A stretch of DNA of 64,000 bases from Synechococcus sp. KORDI-49 (GTDB lineage Bacteria; Cyanobacteriota; Cyanobacteriia; PCC-6307; Cyanobiaceae), in the NCBI RefSeq assembly GCF_000737575.1, contig NZ_CP006270.1, positions 375,163 through 439,162 on the forward strand. Reading direction: 5' to 3'. The notes under the pieces are model-generated. The model searched no databases. It was not told where the DNA came from and was given only the letters and a program-made list of their open reading frames with translations. The position numbers and the translations under genes are program-made. Below, piece after piece: positions 43,489 to 51,612 of the stretch. Positions within the stretch are counted from its first letter, which is position 1, and every line of letters begins with the position of its first letter.

Positions 43489-43914
43489 ATGGAATTCGCA
43501 CTGATCGAACAGGCTCTGCAGGCACCGGTGATGGACGCCGTTATTGCGCTGACAGAACGATTCCAGGATCTGGAGGCGAAACCGGAAGCCGTTGTCTTCA
43601 CCTTTCTGCGCGGCATCGATCAGACGATTGCCATCGGCTACAGCGAAGACATCGGCTCGGTTCAGAGCGATTTCGAGGCCCGTGGGTTTCAGTTGGTCGA
43701 TGCACGCCGGGGAACGCGCCGTGAAGAACGACTCCTGCTGCTGACACTCAAGGAGATCGGACTGAAGACCACCTACGGCAGCAATTATTTCGAAGCTGAT
43801 GCACCGGTGATCCGGCACCTGCATCAACTTGGCTGGCCGATGGGCGACCTGCGGGCGGATCACCCTCGCAAGCGAAAAAGCAAGCGGAAGGATCACTTGG
43901 TGGAAGACAACTGA
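43489..43914 (+). CDS. Hypothetical protein with GIY-YIG/T5orf172-like pattern
   Basis: A 141-residue soluble protein with a very basic tail (DHPRKRKSKRKDHL). The middle resembles the GIY-YIG/T5orf172 layout: AVVFTFLRGIDQTIAIGYSEDIG, a short helix, FQLVDARRGTRREERLLLLTLKE with a possible catalytic Glu, and SNYFEADAPVIRHLHQLG. The usual Arg after the YIG-like strand is not evident, so it may be inactive or unrelated. It follows the RHH-like gene by 2 bases. This fold call is inference by eye. Confidence 0.75.
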   Translation: MEFALIEQALQAPVMDAVIALTERFQDLEAKPEAVVFTFLRGIDQTIAIGYSEDIGSVQSDFEARGFQLVDARRGTRREERLLLLTLKEIGLKTTYGSNYFEADAPVIRHLHQLGWPMGDLRADHPRKRKSKRKDHLVEDN

Positions 43915-43994
43915 CACGTCATCAAGCTGTTTTACGCAACACGTCGCATCCGATACAAATCCTTTAACAACGGGGAGTTCAACCGATCAGACGG

Positions 43995-44867
43995 ATGAAG
44001 ATCCTTCCCGCCGCTTTGGCTGTTGGAATGCTGAGCCTTGCGGCCTGCAGCTCCCAGACAAAAGACACCACGACATCAGCCACCGGCGATCACGTGGGGT
44101 TGAAAGCCGTCGTCATCAACGATGCCCTGCCTTACAGCACCAAGAACGGCGACGCATGGACAGGCCTGGCTGTTGACGTGCTCAAGGCCATTCAGAAGGA
44201 ACAGTCGGAGGAGAATGCCACAACGGAACTGAGCTATGTGGAGGTCGGCAGCGTTTCAGAGGCCAAGGACGCCCTCACCAACGGAACGGCCAACATCGTC
44301 TGCGGCGTTGGCTTCTCATGGAAACGCTCCAGGCAGATCAACTACACGCTTCCTTTCGCCGTGGGCGGAATGCGACTGCTCACCACCGAAGGCGTGGACG
44401 GAACTCCTGAATCCATGAAGGGAAAGCAGATCGGTGTGATCACCGGCAGCATTCCGGCCAACCTTGTTGAAAGCCAGCTCCCCGAAGCCGACGCGAAGGG
44501 ATTCGATTCCCCCGATGCAGCACTGAAAGCCCTGAAGGACGGTGAAATCGCCACCATTGCCGGAGGTGCGCTCTGGAGCAAGGCCAACATGGCCGAAGTC
44601 CCCGGCAGCAGGATGGTTCCGGTCCGTCCCTACGGCCGTGCAGGTGTCGGCTGTGCGGTGACCCACGGCAACGATGCGCTGCTGGCTTCAGGAAACCTCG
44701 CCATCGGCCAGCTGTTGCAGGGCTATATCGATGGCGATGAGGAGAGCACCCGAATCATCAACTCCTCGATCGGTCCCGACAGCCCCGTCGGCCTCGAGGC
44801 CGACAAAATCGCGGCTTACTACAACAGTGTGCTCGGCACGGTGGCCGGCATCGGCAAGGACGAGTGA
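43995..44867 (+). CDS. grrP: GrrP-type orphan periplasmic binding lipoprotein
   Basis: A 290-residue lipoprotein: signal peptide with lipobox LAAC at residues 15-18. The mature part is a family 3 solute-binding protein fold (AVVINDALPYSTKNGDAWTGLAVDVLKAI; GFSWKRSRQINYTLPFAVGG; GKQIGVITGSIPANLVE). It lies 37 bases before a Gly-rich grrA precursor and has no ABC permease or ATPase nearby. This is the described pattern of the orphan substrate-binding partner in GRRM systems. Its role there is unknown; binding the mature peptide or its ligand is inference. Confidence 0.85.
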   Translation: MKILPAALAVGMLSLAACSSQTKDTTTSATGDHVGLKAVVINDALPYSTKNGDAWTGLAVDVLKAIQKEQSEENATTELSYVEVGSVSEAKDALTNGTANIVCGVGFSWKRSRQINYTLPFAVGGMRLLTTEGVDGTPESMKGKQIGVITGSIPANLVESQLPEADAKGFDSPDAALKALKDGEIATIAGGALWSKANMAEVPGSRMVPVRPYGRAGVGCAVTHGNDALLASGNLAIGQLLQGYIDGDEESTRIINSSIGPDSPVGLEADKIAAYYNSVLGTVAGIGKDE

Positions 44868-44904
44868 GTCCTGCTCCTGAATCCATCCATTTCCCTTACA
44901 TCCC

Positions 44905-45246
44905 ATGAAAACCACCACCCTGCTTGGAGTTCTGGCGCTGCTCAGCTCCTGGAGCACCTTCAGCGCCATCGCCGAGACCGGCACCTACACAGACCAAAAA
45001 GCGGACAACAGCATCGAAGCGCGGATCGCCAGCGCCCGTGATCAAGCCAGTGGCTGGCAGGAGTTCCTCGACAGCCACAGCAATGGAGACCTGCAGATCG
45101 CCGCTTGGGGCAACGGTCGTGGCCGGGGCTGGGCCAACGGCGGCGGCGGTGGCGGCGGCTTCGGCAATGCCCGCGGCGGCGGCTGGGGCAACGGCGGCGG
45201 TGGCTTCGCCAATGCGCGCTACGGCGGCGGATTCGTCAACTGGTAA
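44905..45246 (+). CDS. grrA: GrrA-type Gly-rich cyclophane RiPP precursor
   Basis: A 113-residue precursor. Residues 1-23 are a signal peptide (TTLLGVLALLSSWSTFSAIA), 24-66 a charged leader (IEARIASARDQASGWQEFLDSHSNGDLQ), and 67-113 an almost pure Gly tail holding six aromatic-X-Asn motifs: WGN 68-70, WAN 76-78, FGN 86-88, WGN 94-96, FAN 101-103 and FVN 110-112. These are the ring-forming tripeptides of three-residue cyclophane products made by radical SAM/SPASM enzymes of the GRRM type. No such enzyme is encoded in this window. The last 11 bases overlap the convergent HIT gene. Confidence 0.88.
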   Translation: MKTTTLLGVLALLSSWSTFSAIAETGTYTDQKADNSIEARIASARDQASGWQEFLDSHSNGDLQIAAWGNGRGRGWANGGGGGGGFGNARGGGWGNGGGGFANARYGGGFVNW

Positions 45247-45685
45247 CCGTCCGGGCACGTCGGATCAGCTCCTGCACCGCGGCTGGTCCGGCGGCCTGGC
45301 GATCCCCACCCGCCACAGCCCGGTAGTGATCTGCCACGGACCATGCGGCCGTGGCGGGTTCGTTCAGGAAACGGGGAATCAGATGCAGATGCAAATGCTG
45401 TGCGCCCTCGCCGAAGGCAATGGCATACACCCGATCACAGCCGGTGAGGTCCTGAACAAGAACACTGGCATCACGAACGGCCCGCCCCCAGTCGGCGGCT
45501 TCCTCCGCATTGAACGCGAGCGGGCCTGAGCAATGGCGCAGGCTGTCCAGGAGCAACCAACCGACCAGCGGCGCCGGATCGGGGTGATGGCGGAGAACCC
45601 AGAGACCGGACCGTTCAATCTCGTAGCTCCCCACCATGGCCGGCTCGACATGCAGGGCGCAGATGGGGCAGTCGGAGTTCATCAT
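45236..45685 (-). CDS. HIT family protein
   Basis: A 149-residue histidine-triad protein. The catalytic motif HLHLHLIPRF (near residue 98-107) is intact, and CPIC near residue 6-9 with His30s region gives the usual start of HIT proteins that bind zinc. Family members hydrolyse nucleoside phosphoramidates or dinucleotides. The start is MMNSDCPIC; the second Met is equally good. It is convergent with grrA and not part of that system by orientation. Confidence 0.88.
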   Translation of the reverse strand: MMNSDCPICALHVEPAMVGSYEIERSGLWVLRHHPDPAPLVGWLLLDSLRHCSGPLAFNAEEAADWGRAVRDASVLVQDLTGCDRVYAIAFGEGAQHLHLHLIPRFLNEPATAAWSVADHYRAVAGGDRQAAGPAAVQELIRRARTVTS

Positions 45686-45736
45686 CTGGGAGATTCAAGC
45701 GTGTGGATGGATCACGCCGACAGCCGCTGAGATGAA

Positions 45737-46030
45737 GTGATGATGATCGGAGCTCGTACCGGCATGGTGCTGCGCTTTCTGCTCAGTGTCTGCATCGGCT
45801 GGTTCGGTTCGGTGATCCCCGTGCTGATGTCGGGGATTGTCCGCAACGTGAGCTGGGGAGCCCGGCTGTTGCTGCCGGACTGGATCGTTCATGGCAGCTT
45901 TGCCGTGCTGCTCTTGCTGTGGATCGCACTGATGCTGAACCTGCTGAAGCGGATCTGGACGCCGTCGCGAGCGAAGGTGACCATCGGCCACAGGGATCAG
46001 CCTCAGACGGGGGGATGGCCGGGCTTGTGA
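45737..46030 (+). CDS. Small two-helix membrane protein
   Basis: A 97-residue protein with GTG start (GTGATGATGATCGGA; ATG at 45740 is an alternative). Two hydrophobic segments, MVLRFLLSVCIGWFGSVIPVLMSG and IVHGSFAVLLLLWIALMLNLL, are joined by a basic/aromatic loop (NVSWGARLLLPDW). The C terminus is polar (RAKVTIGHRDQPQ). Unrecognised. It is divergent from the HIT gene by 51 bases. Confidence 0.7.
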   Translation: MMMIGARTGMVLRFLLSVCIGWFGSVIPVLMSGIVRNVSWGARLLLPDWIVHGSFAVLLLLWIALMLNLLKRIWTPSRAKVTIGHRDQPQTGGWPGL

Positions 46031-46115
46031 ACGGAGAGACAACCCTGGAGAGATTCCATGGGCCTTGTGCGTCATGGGCTCAGCAGCCCTAACAGGTGTG
46101 CAGTGGCAAAGGTCG

Positions 46116-46418
46116 ATGCTGACCACACAGACCCGTCTCCGCCTGCAGGCAATCCTGCGACGCCTGGCCTCCGGCTGCCAGGTGACCCTTGCCGAGCGGA
46201 TCGAACTGCACACGTTCGCAGACCATGATTCGACCGTGGCCGCCTGGTTGCGACGGGCCCGTCGCCGCCAGCGACAGCGACAGCGTCCGCTCCAGGAGGA
46301 CGTTCTGCTTCAGGAACTGGATCTCGGGTGCAGCGAGCCGGATGGCAACTTTCACGCCGATCGGGATGATCTCGAGGATTGGTTCGGAGGAGCCCCCTCA
46401 TGGCTGCGACGAAGCTGA
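46116..46418 (+). CDS. Hypothetical protein with very basic centre
   Basis: About 100 residues from ATG at 46116 (MLTTQTRLRLQAILRRLASG); 46065 is an in-frame upstream start. A helical first half (TLAERIELHTFADHDSTVAAWLRRA) is followed by a dense Arg/Gln run (RRRQRQRQRPLQ) and an acidic end (DRDDLEDWFGG). The pattern suggests a nucleic-acid or ribosome-associated small protein; this is weak inference. Not recognised as a named family. Confidence 0.7.
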   Translation: MLTTQTRLRLQAILRRLASGCQVTLAERIELHTFADHDSTVAAWLRRARRRQRQRQRPLQEDVLLQELDLGCSEPDGNFHADRDDLEDWFGGAPSWLRRS

Positions 46419-46432
46419 GACAGCCGTGGGGA

Positions 46433-47140
46433 TCACGTTTCCAGATTGCAGTTCACCGCAACCTCGAAGGGAACACTGGCAGCCGGCAACCGAAGCAGAA
46501 GTGCTGAGATCGCCGCAAGATCGTCAGGCTGCGTCATGTCATCCGAGCTCACCTGGCTGATTCCAGCGGCCATCGTGGTGTTGACCCAACTGGGACAGAA
46601 GGCGGTCACGCGGATTCCATGGGGCCAGCCTTCATTCCGCATCGACTGGCAAAGCCCCATCAGGGCGAACTTGCTGACCGGATAGGCCGCCATGCCTCCA
46701 CGCACGCGTCGTCCACTCATCGAGACCAGCACCTGGATCCGTCCTCGCCCGCTGCGCACCAGATGGGGCCAGGCAGCACGAGTCAGCCACCAGGGGCCCA
46801 TCACATTCACTCGCCAGAGCGCCTCGATGTCCTGCTGCTCCCCGTCAGAGAAGAGAAGCGGGGTGCGCCTCAGGATGCCGGCACAATGCACCAGAGCATC
46901 CACGTGTCCCGCCCAGGCAGCCGTCGCCTCAACCCAGGACTCGGCCGATGCCGGATCCTCCGCGTCATACCGCTGAAGCAGCACACGCCCTGAATCCTCC
47001 AGATCGCCGATGTCTGCTGATTCAACGTCGCGCAGACCGAGGCTGAGGAGATGCCCCTCCTTCAGCAGAGCCTGAGCGATCGCACGACCGATGCCACGGC
47101 TGCCTCCGCTCAGCATGACGACGCGCATCTCCTCAGCCAT
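46433..47140 (-). CDS. Short-chain dehydrogenase/reductase
   Basis: A 235-residue classical SDR. The cofactor loop is MLSGGSRGIGRAIAQALL (TGxxxGIG variant SGGSRGIG), the strand-4 motif is ALVHCAGIL (NNAG variant), the catalytic Ser is in VLVSMSGRRV, and the YxxxK pair is in AYPVSKFALMG. The substrate cannot be assigned. It overlaps the upstream LOG gene by one base (47140), so both are one transcription unit. Confidence 0.9.
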   Translation of the reverse strand: MAEEMRVVMLSGGSRGIGRAIAQALLKEGHLLSLGLRDVESADIGDLEDSGRVLLQRYDAEDPASAESWVEATAAWAGHVDALVHCAGILRRTPLLFSDGEQQDIEALWRVNVMGPWWLTRAAWPHLVRSGRGRIQVLVSMSGRRVRGGMAAYPVSKFALMGLCQSMRNEGWPHGIRVTAFCPSWVNTTMAAGISQVSSDDMTQPDDLAAISALLLRLPAASVPFEVAVNCNLET

Positions 47141-47682
47141 CAGAGGGTTTTCAGCAGGACATCCAGGAGCTGGGCCGGAGAAGACTCCACCGACACCAGC
47201 CGGCGGTTCTCAGCTGAGATGAACCCCTCCTCGAGAGCCCCATCGAGGAAGGTCAGCAGCGGATCGAAATAGCCCCGCACATTCAGCAGCCCGCAGGGTT
47301 TGCTGTGGAATCGGAGCTGTGCCCAGGTGAGCGCCTCGAACAACTCCTCGAGCGTGCCGAGGCCACCGGGCAGCGCGACCATCGCATCAGCCAGTTCCAT
47401 CATCCGCGCCTTGCGGATGTGCATCGACTCGACCACCTCAAGACGGCTGAGGCCCGTATGAGCGACCTCCGAATCCATCAGTGCGCGCGGGATCACACCG
47501 ATCACGTCCCCTCCTCCAGCAAGCATCGCGTCCGCCAGCACGCCCATCAGGCCGATCCGCCCAGCGCCATAGATCAGCCCGAGTCGATGGCGCAGCAGAA
47601 CCGCAGCGAGTTCCTCTGCCGCCTGCCGGTGCGACGGGTCATGGCCAACCCTGGATCCGCAGTACACGCAGATGCTTGGCAT
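47140..47682 (-). CDS. LOG family phosphoribohydrolase (TIGR00730)
   Basis: A 180-residue LOG (lonely guy) family protein. The start SICVYCGSRVGHDPSHRQAAEEL and the catalytic PGGLGTLEELFEALTWAQL motif (near residue 103) match enzymes that release cytokinin bases or hydrolyse nucleoside 5'-monophosphates. In bacteria the physiological substrate is usually AMP or a cytokinin riboside monophosphate. First gene of a two-gene reverse unit with the SDR. Confidence 0.92.
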   Translation of the reverse strand: MPSICVYCGSRVGHDPSHRQAAEELAAVLLRHRLGLIYGAGRIGLMGVLADAMLAGGGDVIGVIPRALMDSEVAHTGLSRLEVVESMHIRKARMMELADAMVALPGGLGTLEELFEALTWAQLRFHSKPCGLLNVRGYFDPLLTFLDGALEEGFISAENRRLVSVESSPAQLLDVLLKTL

Positions 47683-47782
47683 GGATCAGCGGCATGAATT
47701 CCGATCATCGTTCAGGGTGATCTGGGCACTTCCCCGTCCCCACGACAGCTGAAATGCTTTGAGCACCTCCAACCATCCGTCC

Positions 47783-48598
47783 ATGGCCGGGCCTGAGGAA
47801 CTAACGCTGAGCCTGATCGGCGAACATCGCATTCTCGACAAAGGAGCCGGCCTCAACGAACCGTCAGGACTCACCCTCAACACTGACGGCACCGCGCTCT
47901 ACACCGTCAGTGACGACACCAAGGCGATCTTCAAGCTCGACCTCAAGGGACGGCTGAGGATCAGCGAATCCTTCTTCATCGGTGTCGACGATCTCGAGGG
48001 CATCGCGATCAGCGCTGATGGCAGCCGCCTGCTGGCTGTCCAGGAGGACACCAATTCGATCATCACGGTCGACATCGCGAGCCGGAAGGAGATCAGCCGC
48101 CGACCGCTGGCCGCCATGGAGAACTACGGGCTGGTGGCCCATCACTTTCCTGATCCGCCGGACAACAAGGGACTGGAGGGCATCACGGTGAACACCAGGA
48201 ACAACCACGTGTTCGTCGTGAAGGAAGGCCGCCCGGGGGTGCTCATCGAGATCAGCCCGGACCTCGGGGCGATCATCGCCGCACGTCTTCTCACAACCAC
48301 GAACGGTTTCGACCATCCACGCGTCGGCCCGGACAAGCTCGACTTCTCCGGATTGAGCCACGACAGCACCCGTGACACGCTCTGGATCACCAGCGACAAA
48401 GGCCAGTGCCTGTTTCATTACGACTGGTCCACCGATCAGGTTCTGCAACGTCTGGATCTGAACCTGGAGAGCGATCAGAAACCAGCGAAGATCCGCAAAT
48501 CCGAAGGCGTTGCCTTCGATCCGGTGAAACGCAGGCTTTACGTCGTGAGCGAACGGGACGCTCAGCTCTACGTGTTCCGGGTGCACGGCCATGAATGA
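47783..48598 (+). CDS. SdiA-regulated/YjiK-like beta-propeller protein
   Basis: About 271 residues from ATG at 47783; TTG at 47759 is an alternative. Repeated blades are visible: GLNEPSGLTLNTDGTALYTVSDDT, DDLEGIAISADGSRLLAVQED, NKGLEGITVNTRNNHVFVVKE and KSEGVAFDPVKRRLYVVSERDAQLYVF. This is the SdiA-regulated/phytase-like propeller family, in which Asp/Glu residues often bind calcium. No signal peptide is seen, unlike many members. Its stop overlaps the next gene by 8 bases. Confidence 0.8.
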   Translation: MAGPEELTLSLIGEHRILDKGAGLNEPSGLTLNTDGTALYTVSDDTKAIFKLDLKGRLRISESFFIGVDDLEGIAISADGSRLLAVQEDTNSIITVDIASRKEISRRPLAAMENYGLVAHHFPDPPDNKGLEGITVNTRNNHVFVVKEGRPGVLIEISPDLGAIIAARLLTTTNGFDHPRVGPDKLDFSGLSHDSTRDTLWITSDKGQCLFHYDWSTDQVLQRLDLNLESDQKPAKIRKSEGVAFDPVKRRLYVVSERDAQLYVFRVHGHE

Positions 48599-49586
48599 CG
48601 CCAGGCACCTGCTGATCACCGGAGCCAGCTCCGGAATCGGAGCCGAAGCGGCACGACGTCTTCAAACCATGGGGCATCGACTGACGCTGCTGTGCCGATC
48701 GGAGCAGGCGGAAGCACGGACCCGTTTGCAACTGGGTCCGTCACCGCGAATCCTGATCGCTGACCTCGCTGATCTGGAAGCTGTGGATCGGATCAGTCGC
48801 CAGCTGATCGATGAGGCAGACGTCATTGACACCCTGGTTCTGAATGCGGGTCTGCAGCTAGCGGGAACCCGTGCGCCGCAGTGGAGTCGGCAAGGTATCG
48901 AGCTGACCTTCGCCGTCAACCAGCTGGCACACCAGCGACTGCTTGAGAATCTGCTGCCGTTGCTCAAACGTGGCCACCAGCCGAGGGCCGTGATCACGGC
49001 CTCGGATGTCCATAATCCGCTGAGCGGTGGTGGTCGGGTCGGTCGACCGGCCGATCTGGGGAGCCTCGATGGTCTTCGCAGCGGCACCGGTTTCGCCATG
49101 GTGGACGGGGGCACGTTCGACGCCGACAAGGCGTACAAGGACAGCAAGCTCTGCAACGTGCTGCTCGGGCGGGAACTGAGCCGTCGGCTCGAGGCACAGG
49201 GCACCCCGTTTCCTGTGCTCAGCTGGAGTCCTGGGCTCGTGATTCCTCGTGGACCTGAGGGATTCTTCCGCACCAGTCGCGCCTGCAATCCTCTGGGGAT
49301 GACCCTCTTCGCCCTTCTGGCCCGGGACGTGCTGCGTCTCACGGAGACCCCGGCTCAGGCCGGGGAACTACTGGCAGATCTCTGCGTCGACAACCGCTGG
49401 TCGGATCCTGGCTTCCACTACTTCAGCAACCACCTGACCCGACCGGGACAGCATCGGTTCGAAGCGGTGGACACCAGTGCGGAGGCCCGCGATCAAGCCA
49501 AGGCAACGGCGTTGTGGAGGCTCAGTTCAGAGCTGATGCAGACCGTGATGCCCGGCGTTCAGCCCTCCGACCCCTTGGAGCTGTAA
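48591..49586 (+). CDS. Protochlorophyllide-reductase-like SDR paralogue
   Basis: A 331-residue SDR with the light-dependent POR architecture. The cofactor loop is LLITGASSGIGAEAA, then LNAGLQ, VITASDVHNPLSGGGRVGRPADLG (matching the POR THNP..GG..P.PADLG segment), and the catalytic AYKDSKLCNVLLGREL, where POR has AYKDSKVCNM. The conserved active-site Cys of POR (PGCVA) is replaced: SPGLVIPRG. The end, AKATALWRLSSELM, also matches POR. I infer a POR paralogue with changed activity; a true POR is expected elsewhere. It overlaps the propeller gene by 8 bases. Confidence 0.85.
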   Translation: MNDARHLLITGASSGIGAEAARRLQTMGHRLTLLCRSEQAEARTRLQLGPSPRILIADLADLEAVDRISRQLIDEADVIDTLVLNAGLQLAGTRAPQWSRQGIELTFAVNQLAHQRLLENLLPLLKRGHQPRAVITASDVHNPLSGGGRVGRPADLGSLDGLRSGTGFAMVDGGTFDADKAYKDSKLCNVLLGRELSRRLEAQGTPFPVLSWSPGLVIPRGPEGFFRTSRACNPLGMTLFALLARDVLRLTETPAQAGELLADLCVDNRWSDPGFHYFSNHLTRPGQHRFEAVDTSAEARDQAKATALWRLSSELMQTVMPGVQPSDPLEL

Positions 49587-50662
49587 CTCAGACTGTGGTT
49601 GGGAATCACGTTCACATTCACAACGGTGTCATCCAGTCCGTAGTCCTTCGAGCGTTCCACCAGACTGGTCATGATGCGATCGAACGTCTGGTCATTCTTC
49701 GCCAGGGCTTCGGGAACGTTAATCACCAGATCCACCACCGCCTTGTTGTTGACCACCCTGACGTTGCTGTACATCACACGGACCCTTCGCCATAACCCCG
49801 GGTTCTTCTGAATCACAGGCAGGCGTTCAACCTTACCCGCCTTGAATCGGCTGAACTGAGCATTCATCTCCTGGGTGAGGCTGAAATCATGCAAAGACGA
49901 TGACAGTGGAATGCACAGCAGTCCAAGCAATCCAAGCCAGACCAGAAGATTGCGCCAGCATCGGGTGATTGTTCCGTATTGCTGAATCAGGAACACCATC
50001 AAACTGGCAACAACGATGCCGATCAGGTTGGCCAGAAAAAGCAGAAACGAGCCTTCCGCAACCTGATTGGAGAGTCCTGTCACGCTGCCGCGTCCGAACA
50101 CGGCGGTGATCTCATGACCGAGATTCAGACCGATCCCGCTGACACAGAGCGGTGGAACCAGGGCAACCGCGATCGCAACTCCGGCAATGGAACTCGACAG
50201 TCTCTCCCTGGTCATCGAGAACGACCCCGCCACAGCAGCCGCCACTGCAATTCCCAGATCGATGAGATTCGGTGTGGTGCGACCGAGGATCTCCGATTGC
50301 ACGTGAGTGATATCGAGAACAGAAGAAATCAAGGCCGCCGTGACAACAACCGTGATCACCCCGAGCAACACGGTCACAAAGGAACGCCGGATCAACTTGT
50401 CATCAGAGACCGCAAGACCGAAGGAAAGGCTGAGGATCGGATCCATCAATGGAGCAACGATCATGGCTCCGATCACCACGGCCGTGCTGTTGGAGATCAG
50501 CCCGAGCGTGGCGATCACCGCCGAACTGATCAGCAGCACAAAGAATCCGAGGGACGGTCTCGAGGATGCGATCCGCTTCTCATACAGCTCTGTCCGCGCC
50601 ACACGGGTCTCAAGATTCACCTGCCACTGACCCGAGAGTCGGTTGAGAGCATCCAGCAGCAT
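49559..50662 (-). CDS. DUF389 (TIGR00341-like) membrane protein
   Basis: A 367-residue membrane protein with about seven to eight helices. The family pattern is FVLLISSAVIATLGLISNSTAVVIGAMIVAPLMDPIL near residues 42-78, with VGAMIVAPLM as the hallmark, and IAGVAIAVALVPPLCVSG. The C-terminal soluble domain is polar (VVNNKAVVDLVINVPEAL). Function unknown, possibly a transporter. Its 3' end overlaps the convergent SDR gene by 28 bases. Confidence 0.87.
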   Translation of the reverse strand: MLLDALNRLSGQWQVNLETRVARTELYEKRIASSRPSLGFFVLLISSAVIATLGLISNSTAVVIGAMIVAPLMDPILSLSFGLAVSDDKLIRRSFVTVLLGVITVVVTAALISSVLDITHVQSEILGRTTPNLIDLGIAVAAAVAGSFSMTRERLSSSIAGVAIAVALVPPLCVSGIGLNLGHEITAVFGRGSVTGLSNQVAEGSFLLFLANLIGIVVASLMVFLIQQYGTITRCWRNLLVWLGLLGLLCIPLSSSLHDFSLTQEMNAQFSRFKAGKVERLPVIQKNPGLWRRVRVMYSNVRVVNNKAVVDLVINVPEALAKNDQTFDRIMTSLVERSKDYGLDDTVVNVNVIPNHSLSYSSKGSEG

Positions 50663-50748
50663 TCAGTGACGAAAAGAGACTGATCGCCATTGTCTCCCGG
50701 CCCCCGACCGCTGGCGCCAGACTTTGGCGGTCTCCAGGGCACGACGAC

Positions 50749-51612
50749 ATGGCCGGACTGCTCGCAGCCTTGGGAGCGGCCATGGTCTGGACCACAGCCA
50801 GCAGCCTGTGGCGATCCGTCTCGAGCAGCGGCTCCGCACTGCAGCTCAACACGGTCAAGAACGGATTGGCGACACTGCTGTTCCTCCCCGTGCTGCTGAG
50901 CCTTCCCTGGGGTGACAACGGACAGGGGGTGGCCCTCCTGCTGCTCAGCGGGGTGATCGGCATCGCCATCGGCGACAGCTTTTATCTGGCCGCGCTGCGA
51001 CGGTTGGGCACCCGTCGCACGCTCACGGTGGAAGCGGTCGGGCCCGTGCTCGGAAGTGTCGGGTCCGTGCTGCTGATGCAGGACACCCTTCCCTGGAAGG
51101 CATGGATTGGCGCCGTGCTTGTCAGCTCAGCCGTGTTGCTGGTGGCGCGTCAGAGTTCGGAGTCCAACCCGTCTGACTCCGGCAACCCTCCGGTGGTTCA
51201 TGGGTTGATGTTGTCGCTGATGGCGGTGATCAGCGGACTCGCAGGAGCCTTCCTCGCCCGCCATGTGCTGCTGGAGACCAGCCTGTCGCCGCTGCAGTCG
51301 GCAGCCATCCGGCTGCTGGGTGGCTGGCTGGTGCTGATGCCTGTTCTGAGAAAGACTCCATGGAACCGGCTGGGCAGCCGGCGGGGTCCATGGTTCCGGA
51401 TCCTGATGGCGACCGTGCTCGGCACGAACGTCGGTATTGCCTTGCAGCAACTGGTGTTCCGTGAATTACCGGTGGGGCCAGGGGTGACCCTGATGGCAAC
51501 GGCACCGGTGATGGCTCTTCTGATCGCTCCCCTGGAAGGCGATGCGATTCAACCGCTGGGACTGCTGGCGGCAGTGCTTGCCCTTGCTGGAGTCGCGGTG
51601 ACCACGCTCTGA
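50749..51612 (+). CDS. EamA/DMT family transporter
   Basis: A 287-residue drug/metabolite transporter with about ten helices in two EamA repeats: residues 1-130 (AALGAAMVWTTASSLWR; LSGVIGIAIGDSFYLAALRRLG) and 150-287 (GLMLSLMAVISGLAGAFLARHVL; ATVLGTNVGIALQQLVFRELPVG). The substrate is unknown. It is divergent from DUF389 by 86 bases. Its 3' end overlaps the convergent cobW by 64 bases. Confidence 0.9.
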   Translation: MAGLLAALGAAMVWTTASSLWRSVSSSGSALQLNTVKNGLATLLFLPVLLSLPWGDNGQGVALLLLSGVIGIAIGDSFYLAALRRLGTRRTLTVEAVGPVLGSVGSVLLMQDTLPWKAWIGAVLVSSAVLLVARQSSESNPSDSGNPPVVHGLMLSLMAVISGLAGAFLARHVLLETSLSPLQSAAIRLLGGWLVLMPVLRKTPWNRLGSRRGPWFRILMATVLGTNVGIALQQLVFRELPVGPGVTLMATAPVMALLIAPLEGDAIQPLGLLAAVLALAGVAVTTL

